NCBI GenBank assembly: GCA_934573855.1
Contig: CAKTMF010000005.1
Location: 1-64,000 of the forward strand
Origin: an uncultured Oscillospiraceae bacterium
Lineage (GTDB): Bacteria; Bacillota; Clostridia; Oscillospirales; Oscillospiraceae
DNA: 64,000 nucleotides
Reading direction: 5' to 3'
Positions 58,133 to 64,000 of the stretch are shown here, in pieces. How positions within the stretch are numbered: position 1 is the stretch's first letter; every line of letters starts with the position of its first letter. The notes under the pieces were generated by a model. That model was not told the origin of the DNA and made no database searches. It saw only the letters and a program-made list of their open reading frames with translations. Both the position numbers and the translations under genes were made by a program.

Positions 58133-59428
58133 ATGGACTTTGAACCCAAAAACGTACTCGTGTTCCCTGCCGGGACCGAGATCGGCATGGAGATACACTC
58201 CGCGCTGAAATACTCCCGCTTCGTCAGGCTCTTCGGCGGAACGAGCGTTCCGTGCCACGCGGAGCTGCTGTTTGAAAGGTGCATAGAGGGCTTTCCCTTT
58301 ATCGACGACCCGGGCTTCATCGACTGCCTGAACTCCGTCATCGACGAATACCACATCGACTATGTCTACCCCGCCCACGACAGCGCCCTCATGACCATGA
58401 CCGCGCGGCAGGCGGACATACACTGCGCCGTGGTCACGTCCCCTCTCGAAACGGTGGAGCTTTGCCGCTCCAAGAACCGCACCTATGCCTTCCTTGGGGG
58501 AAGCCCCTACCTGCCCCGGTATTTCTCCGGCATTGACGGGGTGGACGGCTACCCGGTGTTCATAAAGCCCACCGTGGGTCAGGGCGCGCAGGGCGCGAGA
58601 CGGATAAACGACCGCGCGCACCTTGCCGAAGCGCTCTCCGACGGCGTGGAGTACGCCATCTGCGAGTATCTCCCCGGCGACGAGTTCACCGTGGACTGCT
58701 TTACCGACCGGCATGGGGAGCTTTTGGTCGTCTCGCCGCGCAGCCGTGACCGTATCCGCGCCGGTATCGCCGTGCGCTCGAGGCTCCTCCGGTGCGATGA
58801 GGCCGTGCGCGCCATCGCGGAGGACATAAACGCCAAAATGCGCTTCAACGGCGCGTGGTTCTTCCAGCTCAAGGAGAACGCCGCCGGCGAGTACCGCCTT
58901 ATGGAGATAGCCCCCCGCGTTGCCGGCACCATGGGACTTTCCCGCAGCCGGGGCGTGAACTTCCCGCTGCTGACGCTCTATAACATGTGGGGCTTTGACG
59001 TGTCGGTACTCACCAACGGCAACGACGCCATGCTCGACCGGGCGTTCATCAGCCGCTATGTCACCGACATCCGGTACGAGAGCGTGTATGTCGACTTTGA
59101 CGACACGATCGTCGTGCGCGGCAGGGTGAACACGCTCCTCATGATGTTCCTCTATCAGGCGAAAAACCAGGGCAAGAGCCTCCATCTGCTCACAAAGCAC
59201 CCGGACCGGCCCATCCGCGAGGATCTGCGCCGCTTCGGCATCGCCGAGAGCCTTTTCGACGAGATCATCCACATCCCGCAGGATGGCCGCAAGAGCGAGT
59301 ACATTACCGACTCCGCGCCCATCTTCATCGACGACTCCTTTTCCGAGCGCCGACGCGTCCGCGAGGAGCGCGGCATACCGGTATTTGATCTTGATATGAT
59401 CGACAGCCTTCTTGATTGGAGAGCGTGA
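58133..59428 (+). CDS. ATP-grasp ligase fused to a HAD-like domain
   Basis: 431 aa. The N-terminal ~300 residues look like an ATP-grasp ligase of the CarB-like type: pre-ATP-grasp region (~1-100), then VFIKPTVGQGAQGARRI, EYLPGDEFTVDCF and QLKENAAGEYRLMEIAPRVAGT. A C-terminal HAD-type domain follows, with D321-F-D323-D-T325 (motif I, DxDxT) and FIDDSFSERRRV near 400 (motif IV-like). The combination suggests formation and dephosphorylation steps on a glycan decoration. Substrate unknown. Its gene overlaps neither neighbour but ends 1 bp before LicD. Confidence 0.72.
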   Translation: MDFEPKNVLVFPAGTEIGMEIHSALKYSRFVRLFGGTSVPCHAELLFERCIEGFPFIDDPGFIDCLNSVIDEYHIDYVYPAHDSALMTMTARQADIHCAVVTSPLETVELCRSKNRTYAFLGGSPYLPRYFSGIDGVDGYPVFIKPTVGQGAQGARRINDRAHLAEALSDGVEYAICEYLPGDEFTVDCFTDRHGELLVVSPRSRDRIRAGIAVRSRLLRCDEAVRAIAEDINAKMRFNGAWFFQLKENAAGEYRLMEIAPRVAGTMGLSRSRGVNFPLLTLYNMWGFDVSVLTNGNDAMLDRAFISRYVTDIRYESVYVDFDDTIVVRGRVNTLLMMFLYQAKNQGKSLHLLTKHPDRPIREDLRRFGIAESLFDEIIHIPQDGRKSEYITDSAPIFIDDSFSERRRVREERGIPVFDLDMIDSLLDWRA

Positions 59429-59429
59429 C

Positions 59430-60188
59430 ATGGAAATTGCCAATCTCAGGCAGGTGCAGCAGCGGCTCATCGAAATGGCGGACGCCGTCACCGCCATATT
59501 GGACCGCCGCGGTATCCGCTATCTTATGGCCTACGGCTCGCTGTTGGGCGCGGTGCGCCATCAGGGCTTTGTGCCGTGGGACGACGACTTCGACCTCTAT
59601 CTTTTTGACGAGGACTATGACGCCGCCATGGACATACTGCGTGCGGAGCTTCCGCCCGACATGGTCATCCATGACAAGTCCATCGATCCCATCTACTGGA
59701 AATCGTGGTCGTGCCTGCGCGATCTTAAAACGAGCGTGCATTTCTCCCTCCACGACGACGACAACTACTTTGCCTACAAGGGGCTGTCCGTCGATCTGTT
59801 CCGGCTGAAGAAAATGCCGGAGCGGGAGTTTTGCGCGTACATACACCGGGAGAATATCGAGTTTCTCGTCCGCAAGCTGGACTCCGGCACCATGGACCGG
59901 ACGGTATATCTCGAAAAGCTCAATGCCGCAGCGCGCGCCTATGCCGCGGAGCTTGAGAAGCTGGAGCGCGGCGAGGGGAGCGCGGCGGAGATATACGGCT
60001 TCCTCATCTACGGCTTCCATGCGCCCGAGGACTGGATATTCCCGCTGAAAAAATACCCCTTCGCGGGGCGCGAGTACTGGGGGCCGAACAACCCCGACGC
60101 CATACTCACCCAGTATTATCACGACTACATGACCCTGCCCGCGCCGGAAAAGCGCAAGCCTCACTACGACGCGGTGGATTTTCTTTGA
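59430..60188 (+). CDS. LicD family phosphotransferase
   Basis: 252 aa, with the LicD/fukutin-type nucleotidyl- or phosphotransferase signature YGSLLGAVRHQGFVPWDDDFD (~39-58) and the later HDKSIDPIYWKSWSCLRDLK. LicD proteins transfer phosphocholine or related phospho-groups to surface glycans. ATG 59430 has GGAGAG 6-8 nt upstream; the alternative TTG at 59412 overlaps the ATP-grasp gene. Confidence 0.85.
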   Translation: MEIANLRQVQQRLIEMADAVTAILDRRGIRYLMAYGSLLGAVRHQGFVPWDDDFDLYLFDEDYDAAMDILRAELPPDMVIHDKSIDPIYWKSWSCLRDLKTSVHFSLHDDDNYFAYKGLSVDLFRLKKMPEREFCAYIHRENIEFLVRKLDSGTMDRTVYLEKLNAAARAYAAELEKLERGEGSAAEIYGFLIYGFHAPEDWIFPLKKYPFAGREYWGPNNPDAILTQYYHDYMTLPAPEKRKPHYDAVDFL

Positions 60189-60201
60189 CGAGGAGGCCAA
60201 T

Positions 60202-61296
60202 ATGGATATCAATGTCACCCGCTCATCCATGCCGGACTTTGAGGAGTACTGCAATGAGATACGCGAGCTTTGGGACAGCCGCTGGCTCACCAATATGGGC
60301 GTGAAGCACCGCGAGCTTGAAGCGGAGCTGAAAAAATACCTGAACACGCCGAATCTGACGCTCGTCACCAACGGCCACCTCGCGCTCGAGAACATGCTGG
60401 AGGCGTTCGACATACACGGCGAGGTCATCACCACGCCCTTCACCTTTGCCTCCACCACCCACGCCATCACCCGCTGCGGCTGCACGCCGGTGTTCTGCGA
60501 CATCGACCCCGAGGATTTCACCATCGATGAGACGAAGCTCGACTCCCTCATCACCGAGAGGACCGCGGCCATCCTGCCCGTCCACGTTTACGGAAATCTC
60601 TGCCATACAGAGGCCATCGACGCCGTCGCGAAACGGCACGGCCTGCGCGTATTCTACGATGCGGCGCACGCATTCGGCGTTGAAAAGGACGGCGTCAGCT
60701 CGGCCAATTTCGGCGACGCGTCCATATTCTCCTTCCACGCCACGAAGGTGTTCAACACCATAGAGGGCGGCGCGGTGTGCTACGGCGACTCCTCCATGGT
60801 CCAGAAATTCAACGACCTGAAAAACTTCGGCATACACAGCGCCGAGGAGGTCCCGTTCGTGGGCGGCAACGCGAAGATGAACGAATTCTGCGCCGCGATG
60901 GGCATATGCAACCTCCGCCATCTTGACGGCGAGATCGAAAAGCGCGGCCGGGTCGTGGAGCGCTACAACGAGCGGCTCTCCGGCGTTCCGGGCATACGGC
61001 TCAACCGCCCGCAGCCCGGCGTGAAGCCGAACCACGCCTACTACCCCGTGGTGTTCGACGGCTATAAGTACGACAGGGACACCGTTCAGGCGCGCCTCGC
61101 GGAGCGGGGGATCGGCGCGAGAAAGTATTTCTACCCGCTGACCAACGACTTTGACTGCTACCGGCGCACCCTCGGCAGCGACCCGGCGGAAACTCCCGTG
61201 GCGCAGCATATCGCCGCCTCAGTGCTGACGCTGCCGCTGTACGCGGATCTCGCGCTCGAGGACGTGGACCGTATCTGCGACATCATCCTCGGCTGA
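60202..61296 (+). CDS. DegT/DnrJ/EryC1/StrS-type sugar aminotransferase
   Basis: 364-aa PLP-dependent transaminase that aminates a nucleotide-linked keto-sugar. The PLP lysine lies in SFHATKVFNTIEGGA (~residue 182), with DAAHAFG and the NAKMNEFCAAMG motif also matching the family. Last gene of the glycan operon; followed by a very strong terminator. It suggests that the surface polymer contains an amino sugar. Confidence 0.93.
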   Translation: MDINVTRSSMPDFEEYCNEIRELWDSRWLTNMGVKHRELEAELKKYLNTPNLTLVTNGHLALENMLEAFDIHGEVITTPFTFASTTHAITRCGCTPVFCDIDPEDFTIDETKLDSLITERTAAILPVHVYGNLCHTEAIDAVAKRHGLRVFYDAAHAFGVEKDGVSSANFGDASIFSFHATKVFNTIEGGAVCYGDSSMVQKFNDLKNFGIHSAEEVPFVGGNAKMNEFCAAMGICNLRHLDGEIEKRGRVVERYNERLSGVPGIRLNRPQPGVKPNHAYYPVVFDGYKYDRDTVQARLAERGIGARKYFYPLTNDFDCYRRTLGSDPAETPVAQHIAASVLTLPLYADLALEDVDRICDIILG

Positions 61297-61313
61297 GCCG
61301 CCGCCTAAAAAAG

Positions 61314-61370
61314 AAAAAGCTCGGGCCGCCGCCCTCTCATGCACGAGAGGGCGGCGGCCCGAGCTTTTTT
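61314..61370. terminator. Bidirectional terminator between the glycan operon and the LysM gene
   Basis: AAAAAGCTCGGGCCGCCGCC...(25-bp stem, loop ATGCAC)...GAGCTTTTTT. A-tract on the left and T-run on the right make it work on both strands for these convergent units. Confidence 0.93.
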
Positions 61371-61377
61371 GGGAGCT

Positions 61378-61611
61378 TTACTTTTTGGGGACGACCAGCT
61401 TCTGCCCGGCGGCGATCTTATTGATGTTGGGGATGTTGTTGAGCGTCTCAAGCACCTTGACCGTGGTGCCGAAGGCCCCGGCGATACCGGTGAGAGTCTG
61501 GCCGGCCTCGATGACGTACACCAGCGCCTTGCCCTTGTACGCGGCGCAGTCCACGTCCAGAACGGAGCCTGCCGCCAACGCGGAGGTATTGATCCTGAAA
61601 ACGTCTGCCAT
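61378..61611 (-). CDS. Small LysM-domain protein
   Basis: 77 aa, essentially a short leader plus one LysM motif (VYVIEAGQTLTGIAGAFGTT, with LETLNNIPNINKIAAGQKLVVP). It has no signal peptide, so export by a normal route is unclear; a cytoplasmic or spore-coat role is possible. ATG 61611 has AGGAGGACC upstream. It lies 14 bp after yhaM on the same strand. Confidence 0.82.
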   Translation of the reverse strand: MADVFRINTSALAAGSVLDVDCAAYKGKALVYVIEAGQTLTGIAGAFGTTVKVLETLNNIPNINKIAAGQKLVVPKK

Positions 61612-61625
61612 GAGAGGTCCTCCTC

Positions 61626-62579
61626 TCAATTATGTTTATAAACACGCTTTTCCAGCGCGAAAATGCGGGGTGTGAACTCCCCGGCGGGAGTGTTCTCGAA
61701 CGCCTCGGCGTATATCTCCATGCGGCTGTCGATAAGGTCGATATAGCTGAGCAGCTCGCTCTCGGCGCACTTGGGCTTCACTGCCGCGCCCAGCTCGGGA
61801 GAGCCGTGGTGAGAGAGGAGCATGTGCTGCAGAAGTATGGACTTTTCCTCCGGCACGCCCAGCTCACGGGCGGTCTCCGCGACCTCCTGCGCACCCATGA
61901 CGAGGTGTCCCAGCAGCTCTCCCGCCACGGAATACTCCGTGACGAGCCCGAGGGCGGAGAGCGTGAACTCCTTTTCCTTGGCAAAGTCGTGCAGCATGGT
62001 CCCCGCGATCAAAAGGCTCCTGTCGATGACGCCGGAGTAGCTGTCCGCGAGAAAATCCGCGAGGCGCAGCATGCTCTCCGTGTGCATGAGAAGCCCCGAG
62101 CGGAAGGCATGGTGTACGCTCTTTGCGGCGGGGATGACGGAAAAGCTCTCAATGTGGCGCTCAAGCAGCCTCTCGCATATGCGGCGGTAATCCTCGTCCT
62201 CTATGGAGCGGGCGAACGCGCGCACGCTCTCTACGGCGGCGGAGGCGTCGATGGGGGCGGAGGGGACGAGCCGGGTCAGGTCGTACTTGTCCCTGTCCTG
62301 CTCGGCCGCGAAGCGAAAGCGCCCTATCGTCAGCTGCACCGCGCCGCGAAAATCCTGCGCCTGCGCGCGCACGAGGACGATCCTGCCGTTGTCCGATGGG
62401 TCGAGCGCGCCGTTATAGTCCCATAGCTTCGCGTCCACGCTGCCGGTGGCGTCGGAGAGCTGGGCGCTGAGATAGGGCTTGCCCGTCGAGGTCTTTTTTA
62501 TCTGCGCGTCCCGAAGGACATAATAGCCCTGCACCTCCATGCCGGGTACAAGCTCCGACAGCGCGACATTATATTCCAC
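61626..62579 (-). CDS. yhaM: 3'-5' exoribonuclease YhaM family (OB-fold + HD domain)
   Basis: 317 aa. An N-terminal OB-fold nucleic-acid-binding domain (~1-95) with SAQLSDATGSVDAKLWDYN is followed by an HD phosphohydrolase-type domain (HHAFRSGLLMHTESML, then TMLHDFAKEKE). This matches YhaM/CbfI, a 3'-5' exoribonuclease of Firmicutes. Start is GTG 62579, with GGAGG 8 nt upstream. Confidence 0.9.
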   Translation of the reverse strand: MEYNVALSELVPGMEVQGYYVLRDAQIKKTSTGKPYLSAQLSDATGSVDAKLWDYNGALDPSDNGRIVLVRAQAQDFRGAVQLTIGRFRFAAEQDRDKYDLTRLVPSAPIDASAAVESVRAFARSIEDEDYRRICERLLERHIESFSVIPAAKSVHHAFRSGLLMHTESMLRLADFLADSYSGVIDRSLLIAGTMLHDFAKEKEFTLSALGLVTEYSVAGELLGHLVMGAQEVAETARELGVPEEKSILLQHMLLSHHGSPELGAAVKPKCAESELLSYIDLIDSRMEIYAEAFENTPAGEFTPRIFALEKRVYKHN

Positions 62580-62637
62580 TCCGACCGCCTCCGATCAATT
62601 TTTTCTTCATTATATCACCGCGCGGGGTGAAAGTAAA

Positions 62638-63585
62638 TCACTCCGTGCGCACCGCGCGGAAGCCGTAATAGCTCGCCTCGTCCGCGACGCAGATTATCTT
62701 CAGCTCAAGATGATCCTCATACGTCCAGTAGTCCGCGTACTCCGTTATATCCAGCGAGCATACGGCGGTGTAGCTGCCGTCCTCGTTCATGTACGCCTCC
62801 ACGAGCGCCTTGTTCGCAAAGCTGTTGCGCTTGGTGTTTATCCACTCGTGGTCCCAGTAGGACGAGTCCATCCGCTCCTTGAGCTCGCACTCCTGCGCCA
62901 CCAGCGGGAGGAGCTGCTGATAGTAATAGTCGGCGTTCTGCGTGCCGAAATAATTGTAGTACGCGTCGATGAACATGTCGGCAAAGGCCGTGAGCTTCGC
63001 GGTCGTCTCCTCGTCGCAGGGGAGCTTCACCGGCTCAGGCGACGGCTCGGGAGTAGGCTCCGGAGTCGGCTCGGGGGTGGGTTCGGGAGTAGGCTCCGGC
63101 GTCGGCTGCACGGCGACGGTCTCGGTGTCCACCGCGTCAAGGTCGCTCCCGAGAGAGGCGTATATCCTGTCGAACATGGCCGCGCCCGCGTACATGACCG
63201 CAAGCCCCAGCGCCGCGATGATGAGCAGCACCTTTACGTATTTCTTAAAGTGCCGGAGGAACGCCCTGCGGCTCGCCTCCGCGTCCGGGTCCTTCGACGG
63301 GGCGCTCTTCTCTTCCCGCGCGGGGCGTTCGGGCTTTCTCTCCGGGGGAGAGGGACTCTTCTCCGGGGGCTTCGGCGCGGGCCTTTTCGGCTCCGCGGGG
63401 GCCTTCTCCGGCGCGCTCTTCCCGGCGGGCGGCTCCGGGCGCGTTTCCTCCGGGCGTTTCTGCGGCGGCGCAGCGGGGGCTTCTCCGTGCGTGTCCTCCG
63501 CGTCCTCTGCCCCGGCCGAGGCGACTATCTCGTTTACGCTGTTCCAAAATTCTTCGTCGAGGGTGAAGTCGTTTTCTCTGTCCAT
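62638..63585 (-). CDS. Membrane protein with PTPE repeats, unknown
   Basis: 315 aa: a proline/lysine/glutamate-rich cytoplasmic N-terminus (~1-115), one transmembrane segment (~120-142), a (P-T-P-E)n linker (~165-190) and a C-terminal globular domain (~195-315). I do not recognise the C-terminal domain; it contains several Tyr/Trp. ATG 63585 follows a GAGGG site; an upstream ATG (63612) would overlap the preceding gene. Likely co-transcribed with the glycosidase gene above it. Confidence 0.6.
   Translation of the reverse strand: MDRENDFTLDEEFWNSVNEIVASAGAEDAEDTHGEAPAAPPQKRPEETRPEPPAGKSAPEKAPAEPKRPAPKPPEKSPSPPERKPERPAREEKSAPSKDPDAEASRRAFLRHFKKYVKVLLIIAALGLAVMYAGAAMFDRIYASLGSDLDAVDTETVAVQPTPEPTPEPTPEPTPEPTPEPSPEPVKLPCDEETTAKLTAFADMFIDAYYNYFGTQNADYYYQQLLPLVAQECELKERMDSSYWDHEWINTKRNSFANKALVEAYMNEDGSYTAVCSLDITEYADYWTYEDHLELKIICVADEASYYGFRAVRTE
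63032..63106. repeat. 12-bp tandem repeat encoding the PTPE linker
   Basis: About six degenerate 12-bp units (GGCTCCGGAGTC / GGCTCGGGAGTA types) within the membrane protein gene, encoding P-T-P-E. It is a likely site of length variation between strains. Confidence 0.8.
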
Positions 63586-63593
63586 GCCCGCCC

Positions 63594-64000
63594 TCACTTT
63601 CTTATGAGCCATGTGGTGGGCAGGTTGCGCGTGCCGCCGGCCACATTGGAGGGATTGTTTATCATCTCGCCGTTGAAGAACATGCAGGTGGAGTTGCCGC
63701 CGTCCATGTTGATGGCGTTGACGCAGCCGTACTTATCGAAAAGTATGTCCGCGCAATCCATGTAGGTAAGGCCGATACTGTACGCCTGGCGGCCGTCCAC
63801 GGCCAGCATGACGACGGCCTTGTCCTGCCGCTGCCCGATGGCGGTGCGCGGGCCGATGCCGCTCTCGAGTATGTCGTAGCCCATCTTCTCGCCGTTCATT
63901 ATGAGTACCGGTCCGAAGCTGACCGCATCGCGTATGCCGGCCTTTTCGCAGTCCTCATAGCTGAAATAGCCCACGCGGAAGATACCGTCGGCGTCAAAGC
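63594..64000 (-). CDS. Phosphodiester glycosidase (NAGPA) domain protein, C-terminal part
   Basis: Truncated by the window edge: the reading frame continues upstream past 64000 (codons FDADGIFRVGYFS are in frame). The visible C-terminus has AIGQRQDKAVVMLAVDGRQ, then NAINMDGGNSTCMFFNGEMIN and PTTWLIR, the hallmark blocks of the NAGPA/phosphodiester glycosidase domain. It shares the domain with the protein at 10891-12504. Its start and any signal peptide lie outside the window. Confidence 0.85.
   Translation of the reverse strand, partial: FDADGIFRVGYFSYEDCEKAGIRDAVSFGPVLIMNGEKMGYDILESGIGPRTAIGQRQDKAVVMLAVDGRQAYSIGLTYMDCADILFDKYGCVNAINMDGGNSTCMFFNGEMINNPSNVAGGTRNLPTTWLIRK

Noticed and set aside
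63032..63106. CRISPR-like array
   Set aside because: The 12-bp units are contiguous, in frame and encode PTPE; no spacers.

Overview
This window is a GC-rich Firmicutes chromosome segment containing the replication origin. A tripartite spore germinant receptor (GerA/GerC/GerB), the spore protease Gpr, DivIVA, RemB and the yaaA-recF-remB-gyrB-gyrA order all indicate a spore-forming Clostridia. The high GC, AdhE, an orphan MsmX-type ATPase and abundant short GC-rich intergenic palindromes suggest a gut Oscillospiraceae-like anaerobe; that family assignment is inference.

Layout. The left edge (1-213, minus strand) holds tandem rRNA-type promoters and the 16S leader of an rRNA operon that leaves the window to the left. 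Next come the ger operon, adhE, an msmX-like ATPase gene, a LysM/M14 peptidoglycan hydrolase gene, a phosphodiester-glycosidase-domain gene, asnS, a lipid kinase gene, rpsT and gpr. From 16.7 to 30.5 kb lies the origin core: three parS-like sites, parA-parB, serS, dnaA, oriC (21737-21977), dnaN, yaaA, recF, remB, gyrB, gyrA, a small SHOCT-like membrane protein gene and rnhA. Then follow an ABC exporter with an acetyltransferase, a pyrR-uraA operon behind a PyrR-type attenuator, divIVA, a metallophosphoesterase, two PpiC-type foldase-like proteins, tcdA, a DUF4349 lipoprotein and mfd.

From 46.4 to 55.5 kb is a nucleoside salvage block: udk-tdk diverge from deoD-psuG, followed by a BMP-family lipoprotein, an isomerase-like protein and an ABC importer (ATPase plus two permeases). 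From 55.6 to 61.3 kb is a five-gene surface-glycan operon (GT2, flippase, ATP-grasp/HAD fusion, LicD, DegT aminotransferase). The right end carries a LysM peptide gene, yhaM, a PTPE-repeat membrane protein gene and a truncated second phosphodiester-glycosidase gene.

The most unusual material is non-coding. A 278-bp element with about 28-bp imperfect terminal inverted repeats and TA at both ends occurs at 13978 and 16857 (inverted relative to the first in sequence terms, but with the same end facing the gene it precedes). A 492-bp version occurs at 36150. The asnS and divIVA copies lie in the predicted 5' UTRs, between a sigma-A promoter and the start codon, in the same orientation. The long version carries two ~122-bp modules whose hairpin stems differ in sequence but keep pairing. 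Also notable are near-consensus promoters that leave gerA and mfd almost leaderless, a basal unwinding system in oriC with an atypical DnaA signature, parS sites with a shifted core, and a 20-codon ORF with a strong RBS.
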